Numbered from the stretch's first letter, positions 8,035 through 16,183 are shown. The stretch is DNA of 17,096 nt from an uncultured Porphyromonadaceae bacterium (GCA_900555715.1 USMC01000056.1:1-17096); one strand, 5' to 3'. Program-made: numbers and translations. Notes: generated by a model not told the origin, from the sequence alone.

Positions 8035-10044
8035 TTATTCTTCTTTAGGACGGGAAATTGTTAGAAAACCCAATTCTTCCGAATAATCATAAACTCCGTA
8101 ACCTTCTATGGCTTCATTCATAGAAGTCGCTATAGTCTCGAAATCTTCACGGCTCGTCGAACCAAGTTTCATATCGGCGGAAGCTCCGGAAGGATTATGT
8201 CCGCTAATAACATCGGTTGCAGAATACCAATAACAGCCATTCAGATTTCCATACGCAGTTCCAGTTATACCTCCGACTGTAGCGGAACGTGTTGCACTGA
8301 CTTCCACAGTGTTTTTGATAATACTATAGCAGCCCGACAATGTTGCCTTTTTCATCCTGCTGCCTGCACTACCTGCAATGCCGCCAAAATTAGCCATAGA
8401 ATTCGACGATATATTAATAATACCGTTATCAATAAAATAGCAGCCTATGACATTACCTGTGGTTATATTGCCGCACAGACCGCCGACAATAGCTGGTCCG
8501 GTTCCTGATTTAACATCAAGCAAAGCAGATTCTGTCATAATTACGAAACAGCGCGTCATCGAAACTGCGCTGCCTATAATACCTCCGGCATAGACTGCAC
8601 TTGGATGCGAGCCTTTAAGTGTTCCGTCAATAGTGGCACTACAATCCGACAAGCCGCCACCGCCTTGAACATTTGACCATCGTCCGTAAACGCCACCGAT
8701 TGCAGAGCTTGCCGATGATGAATATGAAGTACTTTCTTCAGGAGTCGTGGCCTGAACAATTGCCATTGATTTAATTGCTACTGTCAAAGCCGTTGCTCCA
8801 TATCCTCCATTCTGCGCAGCTACGGCACCTGCAGCATTCGCCACTGAATTAGCACGCGCAATAATGTTTCCTGATATATTTATATTCCCTGACGACAGAT
8901 AATCAGCGGAATAACTGCCTGCAAGTCCTGCTGCACTGGCGGTCTCAGTCAAGTTCTCGGCTCCGACAAGTGATTCAGCAAGAATTTCTCCGGAAATATC
9001 TACAGTCATATTCGACAGAACAGAACCGAACGACATACCGACCACACCGCCGGCATAGGCACAAGCGCCACTTAGGATCTCATTATCAGTGTACTTCGTG
9101 TCGACCTTTGCCGTAGCCTTACCACCTATTGTCACAGCACATCCGTCGACCGTTCCAGTGTATCCATAACCCAATATACCGCCGACTGACAAGTTGTGGC
9201 CGGTAGCGAAGAATTCTGAGCCTTCCGGTATTGTGACTGTACAATTAGTTATAGAACCCGAATTAAGATTTCCTACAATGCCGCCAATCATTGCTACGCC
9301 TGATTTTCCATCCGGGAATGTTGCTCGGCATGAACCGACAAATTCGCAATTATTGATTGTTCCATCTGACAGCAAGCCGGAAACGGCACCGATAATAACC
9401 GAATAACCATTTTCTATCGGTTGAATAGCAGTAATATCACCTTCAATCTTCAGATTGGAAACCTCACCACACAGGATACCGAACAATCCAAAGCAAGCGT
9501 CAACCTCCTCTGCTGTAAATGAAGGTGTGAAGTTTGTTATAGAAAAACCGGCACCATCAAGATGTCCTTTGAAGAGATTATTTTCCGGACGCTGCAGATT
9601 ATCATTTCCACGACCCGTGCCTATCGGCGTCCAATCGGTGACGCCTGCCATGTCTATATCATTGTTAAACTTATAATAGGCAGATGTATAATCAACACCA
9701 TCAGTTAAATTACCGCTGTTGTATTCATTGACAACGTATGCCATACGACACAATTCCGAAGAATTGGAAATCTGGAAAGGATTACTTTCCGTACCGTCAC
9801 CACCGGCGAACGCATCGGCAATCGCACTACCTGACGACTTATATGTTATTACATCTATGTCATCAACATTAATGTCGCTTCCTTCAACAATCCTTTCGCC
9901 CGATTCTTTTTGTGCAAACGAAATATTTCCATCAAGCTCTACTTGCGTGTTATTTTTGAGCTTGATGATAAAATCTGCATGCATTGCAGTTGTTGAAATT
10001 GCGGCAATACAAAATAATATTAATACTTTTTTCATAGCCATCAT
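8035..10044 (-). CDS. Secreted GLUG-repeat (beta-helix-like) protein
   Basis: A 669-aa protein; an ATG three codons in (MKKVLILF) gives the more typical signal peptide. After the signal comes a module of about 55 residues (DFIIKLKNNTQVELDGNISF... DVITYKSS), then the start of a GLUG-type domain: GGDGTESNPFQISNSSELC, YYKFNNDIDMAGVTDWTPIG, FKGHLDGAGFSITNF. The remainder is about twelve repeats of 30-50 residues built on GGIxGxxxxGxxxxCxV (for example IGGIVGNLNSGSITNCTV, VGGITGTAYGNLNGCYW). GLUG repeats stack as a beta-helix in secreted proteins, often adhesins or IgA-protease-like proteins. There is no C-terminal sorting domain or lipobox. It directly follows the 153-aa protein gene (TAAATG) and shares that transcript. 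Binding target unknown. Confidence 0.82.
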   Translation of the reverse strand: MMAMKKVLILFCIAAISTTAMHADFIIKLKNNTQVELDGNISFAQKESGERIVEGSDINVDDIDVITYKSSGSAIADAFAGGDGTESNPFQISNSSELCRMAYVVNEYNSGNLTDGVDYTSAYYKFNNDIDMAGVTDWTPIGTGRGNDNLQRPENNLFKGHLDGAGFSITNFTPSFTAEEVDACFGLFGILCGEVSNLKIEGDITAIQPIENGYSVIIGAVSGLLSDGTINNCEFVGSCRATFPDGKSGVAMIGGIVGNLNSGSITNCTVTIPEGSEFFATGHNLSVGGILGYGYTGTVDGCAVTIGGKATAKVDTKYTDNEILSGACAYAGGVVGMSFGSVLSNMTVDISGEILAESLVGAENLTETASAAGLAGSYSADYLSSGNINISGNIIARANSVANAAGAVAAQNGGYGATALTVAIKSMAIVQATTPEESTSYSSSASSAIGGVYGRWSNVQGGGGLSDCSATIDGTLKGSHPSAVYAGGIIGSAVSMTRCFVIMTESALLDVKSGTGPAIVGGLCGNITTGNVIGCYFIDNGIINISSNSMANFGGIAGSAGSRMKKATLSGCYSIIKNTVEVSATRSATVGGITGTAYGNLNGCYWYSATDVISGHNPSGASADMKLGSTSREDFETIATSMNEAIEGYGVYDYSEELGFLTISRPKEE

Positions 10045-10506
10045 TTACTTTTTTACAAATTTAATCGAGGTATCTCCCACGACAAGAACATAGCAACCGG
10101 GAACAAAATCAGCCACTGAAATTGACATCTCATTTTCGTCTGCAGTCCTGTTCAGCAGAACTTTTCCATCAATTCCGATAATAAGTACCTGAGACCCCAC
10201 TTTCAGATTGCTTACCCGCAGTATATTCGTCACTGCATTATTGTAGATCTTCACACTTTCCGGTTCTCCTACAGGAGATATGACATCAAGTGTGATTGAA
10301 AAGGTCACAGATTCAACACCGTCGATTGTTTCTCCATTTTTCATAACGATAGCAAAAGTATCGTCAGAATCGGAACCAAGCAGAAAGCCGACATCTTCAA
10401 TTTTTACAGTTTTGCCGGTGTTTGTCTTCATTATAGAGACTGCAGCCTCGGATTGTACCGCAATCATACAAACAAACAGGAACAGCGAAATAAATCTCTT
10501 TTTCAT
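10045..10506 (-). CDS. Small secreted protein with T9SS-type C-terminal domain
   Basis: The start is taken at the ATG at 10506-10504 (MKKRFISLFLFVCMIAVQSEA), a clean signal peptide; a further upstream ATG would bury it behind 12 odd residues. The 153-aa product has a mature N-terminal module (VSIMKTNTGKTVKIEDVGFLL... GVESVTFSI, about residues 23-72). A C-terminal domain at about 82-153 follows (EPESVKIYNNAVTNILRV, VLIIGIDGKVLLNR, SVADFVPGCYVLVVG, IKFVKK). This resembles the type A sorting domain of the type IX secretion system, although such domains also occur in Bacteroidales without a proven T9SS. It abuts the GLUG-protein gene with no spacer. Function unknown. Confidence 0.78.
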   Translation of the reverse strand: MKKRFISLFLFVCMIAVQSEAAVSIMKTNTGKTVKIEDVGFLLGSDSDDTFAIVMKNGETIDGVESVTFSITLDVISPVGEPESVKIYNNAVTNILRVSNLKVGSQVLIIGIDGKVLLNRTADENEMSISVADFVPGCYVLVVGDTSIKFVKK

Positions 10507-11011
10507 GTGTGCATTATAGCCTGAGATTCCCCTAATCGGCAAAAAAAGTTATACGAAAAAGCGCAGGAATCTGTATCTGTTACCGTCCTTCATACAGAGG
10601 CTTCTCGCATTGCCTGTTGGAGTTGGACGGCAACGCAGAAGCCCACGCTTGTATATGCAACTTTGCTTTCAGCTATATATCATAAGATACCGTGCCGAAC
10701 GCAAAATAATTACATATCCACGGGCATCCATCGTTGCTCAATCCTTGACTCCAAATGAAATTTTGCGAGAATTTCTGTATATCAAGAATCAGCGCGGACA
10801 AACGCTTTTCAAAAATGTCTTGCCATGGCAACGCCAAGGCGATTTCTGCCGACCCACCCGCTTAGCCCGTGACCGGGACTTCTGCAAGACGGTCAGCACC
10901 CGCTAAATTAGTCATTAATTTTAGTCTGCACAACAAATTTTTAGTAATTTTTCATTTTTGACACATTATGATGAAATAACCGCAGATTTTTTTGAAAAAC
11001 TTTCGCAAAAA
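10507..11011. other. About 500 bp without a convincing gene
   Basis: No frame here has a credible start, composition and length. The plus-strand frame at 10610-10906 begins with TTG, is rich in Arg, Cys and Trp, and lacks a recognisable domain. Visible structure: a perfect 12-bp palindrome TTGCCATGGCAA (10820-10831) and a possible stem formed by TTAGC (10862-10866) with GCTAA (10902-10906), continued inside by GTGACC (10869-10874) with GGT (10891-10893) plus CAC (10897-10899). The right end, 10910-11011, is AT-rich and leads into the tRNA-His promoter. It may hold a non-coding RNA or a dispersed repeat; see findings. Confidence 0.4.
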
Positions 11012-11043
11012 TTTGGCTGATTAAAAAAAATGCCCTAATTTTG
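11012..11043 (+). promoter_or_regulatory. Promoter of tRNA-His
   Basis: TTTG (11012-11015), 20 bp, then TAATTTTG (11036-11043), a full match to the Bacteroidetes consensus. Transcription should begin near 11050, about 10 nt before the mature tRNA 5' end. Confidence 0.88.
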
Positions 11044-11060
11044 CAGCGCAAAACCAAATG

Positions 11061-11137
11061 GTGCCCATAGTTCAGTTGGTTAGAACGTCGGATTGTGGTT
11101 CCGAAGGTCAAGGGTTCGAATCCCCTTGGGCACCCCA
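11061..11137 (+). tRNA. tRNA-His (anticodon GTG), CCA encoded
   Basis: Full cloverleaf: acceptor GTGCCCA / TGGGCAC, D arm GTTC/GAAC, anticodon stem TCGGA/TCCGA around loop TTGTGGT with anticodon GTG, and T loop TTCGAAT. The T stem has one A-C mismatch (AAGGG/CCCCT). The extra G(-1) that marks tRNA-His is encoded at 11060 and can pair with C73 at 11134. CCA follows at 11135-11137. Confidence 0.97.
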
Positions 11138-11139
11138 GA

Positions 11140-11180
11140 AAAAGGCTGTATCGAGTTCATCTACGATGCAGCCTTTTCTC
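11140..11180 (+). terminator. Terminator of tRNA-His
   Basis: A 14-bp stem (11140-11153 with 11164-11177), with a single T-G wobble and a 10-base loop, ends in a TTTT tract and a T-rich tail. It begins three bases after the encoded CCA. Confidence 0.9.
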
Positions 11181-11286
11181 TTTTCCATGCGTTCCTCTTT
11201 CGGTATTCGCCGATAAATGGGTCAAGCAAAATTCAGAACTCAAGCCGAACTTTCGCAACAGATGCAGAATGTGCGTCATACGACAA

Positions 11287-11319
11287 AAAAGGCTCGCAGC
11301 GTTGTGCTGTGAGCTTTTT
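11287..11319 (-). terminator. Terminator of tRNA-Pro
   Basis: A stem of GGCTCGCAGC (11291-11300) with GCTGTGAGCT (11306-11315), including two G-T wobbles, is extended by A4/T4 pairs around a 5-base loop. On the minus strand it ends in a run of six T. It could also act on plus-strand transcripts that pass the first terminator. Confidence 0.85.
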
Positions 11320-11334
11320 GCTTTTGATTTGTTG

Positions 11335-11408
11335 TCGGGGTTACTAGACTCGAACTAGCGACCTCACGCCCCCCAGACGCGTACTCTAACCAACTGAGCT
11401 AAACCCCG
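11335..11408 (-). tRNA. tRNA-Pro (anticodon GGG), CCA not encoded
   Basis: On the minus strand: acceptor CGGGGTT/AACCCCG, D stem GCTC/GAGT, anticodon stem CGCGT/GCGTG (with wobbles) around loop CTGGGGG, anticodon GGG, T stem GCTAG/CTAGT with loop TTCGAGT, and discriminator A. The bases after the discriminator read CAA, so the CCA end must be added by tRNA nucleotidyltransferase. It faces the tRNA-His gene. Confidence 0.95.
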
Positions 11409-11427
11409 TCTTTTTTCAAAAGCGATG

Positions 11428-11459
11428 CAAAGTTACTCTCTTTTTTCGGAACCTCCAAA
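11428..11459 (-). promoter_or_regulatory. Promoter of tRNA-Pro
   Basis: On the minus strand TTTG (11456-11459), 20 bp, then TAACTTTG (11428-11435). This is a full consensus match, about 20 nt before the tRNA 5' end. Confidence 0.88.
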
Positions 11460-11571
11460 TTTTTTGAGAGGATTTTTTCGCACAGATATTTCCTATATGC
11501 AGCTTCATTCACTTACCTTGCTGATTTGCAGAATTTTCAGGAAGCAAAGATTTTTCAAAAAATTCTAAATT

Positions 11572-12765
11572 TCACTCCACATACAGAACGAGACCTTTCA
11601 GATATTCTCCTTCGGGATGATAGATGTTCACCGGATGGTCGGCTGGCTGAGTGAGCTGATGAAGGATGCGGACCTTGCGGCGACTCTGTGCGGCGGCGCT
11701 GAAAACGGCAAGACGGAACTGCTCGCGGTTGACAGCCTGCGAGCAAGAGAACGTGAAGAGAATTCCGCCGGGCGCTATTTTTTCGAATGCACGCGCATTC
11801 AGACGACGGTAGCCCTGGAGCGCGTTGCGGAGGGCACTGCGGTGCTTGGCGAATGCGGGCGGGTCGAGAATGATGAGGTCGTGACGTCCGGCTTCCATTG
11901 TGTCGAGATATTTGAAGGCATCTGTTGCCTCTGCTCTGTGCCGTGTCTCGCCGGGAAAGTTCATCTCCACGTTTGCTTCCGTAAGACTGACAGCCTTAGC
12001 CGAAGAGTCGACCGACACAACTTCGCGCGCCCCTCCGGCAAGGGCATAGACAGAGAATCCGCCAGTGTAGCAGAACATGTTGAGAACGCTGCGTCCTGAG
12101 CTGTAGTGACGCACAAGGGCGCGGTTGTCGCGCTGATCGACAAAGAATCCTGTTTTCTGTCCGCGCAACCAGTCGACGCGGAATTTCAGTCCGTTTTCGA
12201 GCGCGCTGTCGCCTATGAAAGAGCCGATGAGATAATCGTTTCGTGCGTCGAGCTGCGCCTTATATGGCAAGGTTGTCTCGGATTTATAGTAGACACTCGA
12301 AACATCGAGTCCGTCGAGCTTCACAAGTTCGTCGGCGATTGTCTGACGCGCATAGTGCATACCGGGCGAATGAGCCTGCACAACTGCCGTCGGTCCGTAG
12401 ATGTCCACAACGAGCCCCGGCAGGAAATCGCCCTCGCCATGCACGAGCCGGAATGCCGTAGTTGCGACGGAAGGCAAACCAAGGGCACGGCGCATGGCGA
12501 GTGCCTCGGCAAGACGTTTATGATAGAATGCTGCATCTATCTTTTCTTCGGCATCGAAGGTGAGCATCCTGACGGCTATGCTGCCAATCTGGAAATGCCC
12601 TAAGCCTATCTTTCTGCCGTCATAGGCGGCGACAACGACGATGTCGCCCTCCTCCACCCCGTCTTTCGACGGATCGGGCATCCGCGTGAGCGCCCCGGAG
12701 AACACCCAAGGGTGAAAACGGTCGAGAGATTCTTCTTTGCCCTTGCGAAGTGTCAGTGTTTCCAT
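11572..12765 (-). CDS. rlmI: RlmI-type 23S rRNA (cytosine-C5) methyltransferase
   Basis: A 397-aa class I rRNA methyltransferase. The start ATG at 12765 lies 1 nt after the rseP stop; a longer in-frame start inside rseP would only add a poorly fitting leader. Domains: a PUA domain at about 1-70 (METLTLRKGKEESL, HPWVFSGAL), a middle region with GEGDFLPGLVVDIYG (110-124), then the SAM-binding fold with VLNMFCYTGGFSVYAL (motif I, 227-242), DLIILDPPAF (motif IV, 296-305) and FTFSCS with the candidate catalytic Cys341. The E. coli homologue makes m5C1962 in 23S rRNA; the same target is inferred. It is last in the dxr-rseP-rlmI operon. Confidence 0.9.
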   Translation of the reverse strand: METLTLRKGKEESLDRFHPWVFSGALTRMPDPSKDGVEEGDIVVVAAYDGRKIGLGHFQIGSIAVRMLTFDAEEKIDAAFYHKRLAEALAMRRALGLPSVATTAFRLVHGEGDFLPGLVVDIYGPTAVVQAHSPGMHYARQTIADELVKLDGLDVSSVYYKSETTLPYKAQLDARNDYLIGSFIGDSALENGLKFRVDWLRGQKTGFFVDQRDNRALVRHYSSGRSVLNMFCYTGGFSVYALAGGAREVVSVDSSAKAVSLTEANVEMNFPGETRHRAEATDAFKYLDTMEAGRHDLIILDPPAFAKHRSALRNALQGYRRLNARAFEKIAPGGILFTFSCSQAVNREQFRLAVFSAAAQSRRKVRILHQLTQPADHPVNIYHPEGEYLKGLVLYVE

Positions 12766-12766
12766 A

Positions 12767-14212
12767 TTACTTGATAAAGAATCGGTAAATATCATTGCCG
12801 TTGGCATATACTAACAGCAGGAGAAGAAGGAACAGACCGCAGGTGTTGGCTATCTCGAGGAATCGGTCGGACGGCTTGCGGCGCGTAACAATCTCCACGA
12901 GGAGGAAGAGGATATAACCACCGTCGAGTGCCGGAATGGGAAGGACATTCATAAAGGCGAGAATCACCGACAGGAACGCCGTTATCTGCCAGAAGCTGTA
13001 CCAGTTCCACTGATTCGGGAAGAGATCGCCGAGCGTGCCGAAACCGCCCACACTCTGCGCGCCTTCTTTTGTGAAGATGAGCTTGAGCGACGATACGTAG
13101 CTTGTGAGGCGATCGACTCCGATTTCCCATCCCCGGGGCAGAGATTCGAAGAAAGAATAGCGTATGGTGCTGCGGTCGAATATCTCGAACGGGCTCAGCA
13201 TCTGAATGCCGATCTTGCCGCCGTCGGTGATGCTTACATCTGTGAGGCGTTCCACTCCGTCCTTATCGCGTACGCGCAATGTCACAGTCTCTCCTTTATG
13301 TGACGCCAGCGACGGCATGAATTCGGTGATTGTGGGTGTGGTGTCGTTAGCCACAGCGAGAATGCGGTCGCCGGATACGAGCCCCGCTTCCTCGGCGGGT
13401 TCGCCGTTCATGGTCTTTGCCACAACGACGGGCACTCGCATCGACATAGGCACGAAATCCTTGCCTTTGGAAGCGATCTGGCGAATGAGCCGGTCGCTGA
13501 CGGTAATCACCGTGTCACGCCCGTCACGGAGCACGCCCACACGCGAGCCGGGCTGAATCATATCCCACTGTATCGAGTAGTCGTTTATGTCGAGCGGCTT
13601 ATCGTTGAGGCTCATAAGTATGTCGCCGTCGCGGAAACCGGCTTCTTTGAATTCCTCGCTAAAATCCATGCCTTCTGTCATAGCCTGGAAAGGCACAGCA
13701 TCGTCGCCCCAGTGGAATGCTATACCTATATATATAATGATAGCGAGCACAAAGTTAAGCACCACGCCGGCAGCCATGACGCACAGGCGCTGCCATGCCG
13801 GCTTGGAGCGGAGCTCCCAATTCTGAGGTACGGATTCAAGGTCGTCGACACCTTTTGTCTCGTCGACCATTCCGGCGATGTCGCAGTAGCCGCCAAGCGG
13901 CAGCCAGCCCAGACCGTAGACAGTGTCGCGCCACGTCGGTTTACCGTCGGGGCGCGGCTGATGTTCCTTGCCGACTTTGAATGTGGCAAGCGAACGCGGC
14001 TCGCCGTCTTTCTTGTTCCATGCTACAACTTCGAGACTGTTTTTCATCGGGTTGTAGCGCAGGAGCGAGAACCAGGGGTTAAAGAACAGATAGAAACGGT
14101 TGACCTTGACGCCGAAAATACGTGCGGATATGTAGTGTCCGAACTCGTGGATTGTCACAAGCAGAACGAGTGCAAGGACAAGCTGTGCAGCCTTGATAAG
14201 AATTTCTTCCAT
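12767..14212 (-). CDS. rseP: Site-2 (RIP) zinc metalloprotease RseP
   Basis: A 481-aa inner-membrane protease. The zinc motif HEFGH is at 22-26 in the first helix, and the second catalytic motif NVLPIPALDGG is at 423-433 in a C-terminal helix. Further helices lie near 140-160 (AAGVVLNFVLAIIIYIGIAF), 410-430 and 455-470. Between them are two PDZ-like regions; the second (AEEAGLVSGDRILAVANDTT) is clear. RseP cuts transmembrane segments of anti-sigma factors and leftover signal peptides. It starts 2 nt after the dxr stop and ends 1 nt before rlmI, so the three genes are surely co-transcribed. In Bacteroidales rseP commonly follows dxr. Confidence 0.95.
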   Translation of the reverse strand: MEEILIKAAQLVLALVLLVTIHEFGHYISARIFGVKVNRFYLFFNPWFSLLRYNPMKNSLEVVAWNKKDGEPRSLATFKVGKEHQPRPDGKPTWRDTVYGLGWLPLGGYCDIAGMVDETKGVDDLESVPQNWELRSKPAWQRLCVMAAGVVLNFVLAIIIYIGIAFHWGDDAVPFQAMTEGMDFSEEFKEAGFRDGDILMSLNDKPLDINDYSIQWDMIQPGSRVGVLRDGRDTVITVSDRLIRQIASKGKDFVPMSMRVPVVVAKTMNGEPAEEAGLVSGDRILAVANDTTPTITEFMPSLASHKGETVTLRVRDKDGVERLTDVSITDGGKIGIQMLSPFEIFDRSTIRYSFFESLPRGWEIGVDRLTSYVSSLKLIFTKEGAQSVGGFGTLGDLFPNQWNWYSFWQITAFLSVILAFMNVLPIPALDGGYILFLLVEIVTRRKPSDRFLEIANTCGLFLLLLLLVYANGNDIYRFFIK

Positions 14213-14214
14213 TG

Positions 14215-15369
14215 TTATTTGATGTATTCAGATGCCCGTGCGCGCGCTTCGTCGTTGGTGGCGACATAATCGACGTAGCCGGGATTTTCTATAAAAGGCA
14301 CTGCCGAGAGTGTTGCTTCGATAGTGCGGTAGATATCGTTGAAGCCTATGCGGTCGTTGAGAAATGCCTCGACAGCAATCTCGTTGGCGGCATTCATCAC
14401 GCAAGCGAAGTTGCCGCGTTTCTCCATTGCCCTATGCGCCAGGGTAAGACACGGGAAACGCTCAGGATCGGGTTTCTCGAAGCTAAGACCGGCGAAATCG
14501 GATGGAAATATCTGCTTAGCGGCGCCGGCGAGGCGCGTATGCTCTCCGATGGCGTATGCTATCGGAAGCCGCATATCGGGCAGACCGAGCTGCGCTTTTA
14601 TGGCACCGTCAGCGAACTGCACCATCGAATGAACAATCGACTGAGGATGAACGACAGCTTCGATGCGGGCAGGTTCGATGCCGAAGAGATAATGTGCTTC
14701 GATAAGTTCGAAGGCTTTGTTGAGCATCGTGGCGGAGTCGATGGTGATTTTCCGTCCCATACTCCAGTTGGGATGTTTCAGCGCGTCGGCTGCCTTGGCA
14801 TGTGCCATCTGCTCCGCTGTCCATGTGCGGAATGGACCGCCCGAGGCGGTGACATAGAGGCGCGACACATTGCTTATATCCTCTCCTGCAAGACACTGAG
14901 CGATAGCTGAATGTTCAGAGTCGATAGGGTAAATCCTCGAGGGCGATTTGGCAAGCTCGCTATTGACAAGCTCTCCGGCAACGACGAGTGTCTCCTTATT
15001 CGCAAGGGCAATGTCCTTGCCGGCGCGTATGGCGGCAAGAGTAGGCGCCAGACCGCTGTAACCGACAGTGGCAGTGACAACCATATCGACATCGTCGGCA
15101 ATCACACAGTCGCACAGGGCTTCCGGTCCGGCGGCGGCTTCGATGCCCAGCGGTTCCAGTGCACTCCGTAGCTTCGGCAGGAGCGCCTCATCGCCTATTA
15201 CGGCAAGGCGCGGTCGGAACGTCGCAGCCAGCTTTATAAGGTCGTCGACACGACGACCAGCCGAAAGGACAGTGGCGCGATAACGCTCAGGATAACGAGA
15301 TATTATATCGAGTGTCTGGCGCCCTATCGAACCCGTAGCGCCAAGCACAGCAAGTCTTTTCTGATTCAC
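14215..15369 (-). CDS. dxr: 1-deoxy-D-xylulose 5-phosphate reductoisomerase
   Basis: A 384-aa cytosolic enzyme (also called IspC) that converts DXP to 2-C-methyl-D-erythritol 4-phosphate with NADPH, the second step of the MEP isoprenoid pathway and the target of fosmidomycin. The NADPH loop GATGSIG is at 10-16, ALANKETLV at 121-129, and PIDSEHSAI at 148-156 carries the metal ligands D150 and E152, the same numbers as in E. coli. TIDSATMLNKAFELIEA and CVMNAANEIA follow. It is the first gene of the dxr-rseP-rlmI unit and has a consensus promoter just upstream. Confidence 0.97.
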   Translation of the reverse strand: MNQKRLAVLGATGSIGRQTLDIISRYPERYRATVLSAGRRVDDLIKLAATFRPRLAVIGDEALLPKLRSALEPLGIEAAAGPEALCDCVIADDVDMVVTATVGYSGLAPTLAAIRAGKDIALANKETLVVAGELVNSELAKSPSRIYPIDSEHSAIAQCLAGEDISNVSRLYVTASGGPFRTWTAEQMAHAKAADALKHPNWSMGRKITIDSATMLNKAFELIEAHYLFGIEPARIEAVVHPQSIVHSMVQFADGAIKAQLGLPDMRLPIAYAIGEHTRLAGAAKQIFPSDFAGLSFEKPDPERFPCLTLAHRAMEKRGNFACVMNAANEIAVEAFLNDRIGFNDIYRTIEATLSAVPFIENPGYVDYVATNDEARARASEYIK

Positions 15370-15394
15370 AAGTGCGTGATTTTAGATTTATCTG

Positions 15395-15426
15395 CAAAGG
15401 TAAGCAAAAATATTCAGAATGTCAAA
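15395..15426 (-). promoter_or_regulatory. Promoter of the dxr-rseP-rlmI operon
   Basis: On the minus strand TTTG (15423-15426), 20 bp, then TACCTTTG (15395-15402), a full Bacteroidetes consensus match. The expected leader before the dxr ATG at 15369 is about 20 nt. It lies in the gap after the 236-aa gene, so the operon need not depend on transcription from upstream. Confidence 0.88.
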
Positions 15427-15472
15427 GACCGCTTGTCGACGGTTTGGCTTTGGGCGGCGGAGTCGACTACCG

Positions 15473-16183
15473 CTATTCAGACGGAGGGGCTTTATCGGGC
15501 GGGGCTTTTACGGGATATTTTGCGGGGCGCGGGTCGTCAATTTCTATTATTATCGGGACTTCTGCCGTCTTATCTGGCTCGGTGACGGCTTTTGGAAGGG
15601 CTTCGGCACGGATGTGAGTGAGATAGACGAGCTTTGAAAGCCAGAAGCTGTATTTTCCGAGCTGGCGTCCTTCGGGCATGACGGTGTGGATGATGAGTAC
15701 GCCGCTGTCGGTGAGCTGAGGGTAGACGGAACAATACAGATTGTCCCAACGGGAGCTTTTCTCATAGAACGGGGATGCCGACTTGTATTTTTCGACGTTG
15801 AGCAGGAGGGTGAAGTCGGAAGACATGCCTCTGGAGGCTTCGGTGTTGCGCGGCGAGAACATGTAGAGACGGTCGTTCTTGCGCTGGCGCGGACGCTTGC
15901 CGCAGGGATGAATGAGGATGCCGTAAGTTTCTTCACTGAGACTGAGGAAGTAGCTCTGATATTGCCGGAGGATGCCGGTAGAATCGACGCCTGGCGGGTC
16001 TATGACGAGGATAGGCTTTGACCGGCATGTTTTGCGTGCTTTTTCGATAGGTCGAATGACGGCAAGCTCGGCAGCGGTCAGTTTTCTGCCGAGGAATTTT
16101 GCGAAGCCGAACTCGTACGGGGCGCTTGCTTTTACGATTTGCTTCGCGGGCTGGGTCAGGATTTTGGTTCTTTGCCTTTTCAT
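15473..16183 (-). CDS. Uncharacterised 236-aa protein, possible decayed terminase-like ATPase
   Basis: I do not recognise a named family with certainty. The order of elements recalls the ATPase half of phage terminase large subunits. KPILVIDPPGVDSTG (about 56-70) sits where the Walker A loop would be, followed by a helix and the strand GILIHPC. Then FSPRNTEASRGMSSDF (about 109-124) resembles the terminase 'ATAxNxxAGRS' segment, LLLNVEKY resembles a Walker B strand with its glutamate, and VLIIHTVMPEG resembles the coupling motif 'STANG'. The Walker A lysine/arginine is missing, and no nuclease domain follows; the C-terminus is proline-rich (DDPRPAKYPVKAPPDKAPP). The ATG overlaps the stop of a 43-45 codon ORF (ATGA). 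No phage structural genes are nearby. Confidence 0.6.
   Translation of the reverse strand: MKRQRTKILTQPAKQIVKASAPYEFGFAKFLGRKLTAAELAVIRPIEKARKTCRSKPILVIDPPGVDSTGILRQYQSYFLSLSEETYGILIHPCGKRPRQRKNDRLYMFSPRNTEASRGMSSDFTLLLNVEKYKSASPFYEKSSRWDNLYCSVYPQLTDSGVLIIHTVMPEGRQLGKYSFWLSKLVYLTHIRAEALPKAVTEPDKTAEVPIIIEIDDPRPAKYPVKAPPDKAPPSE

Noticed and set aside
10538..10555. Degenerate -7 box (TAAC followed by seven T and G) before the 153-aa gene, possibly phase-variable
   Set aside because: The homopolymer makes the box four bases too long and no -33 box is in place; a slippage promoter would be speculation.
10610..10906. 98-codon plus-strand frame starting with TTG
   Set aside because: Non-ATG start, unusual Arg/Cys/Trp-rich composition, no domain and no promoter match; more likely a chance translation of a non-coding element.
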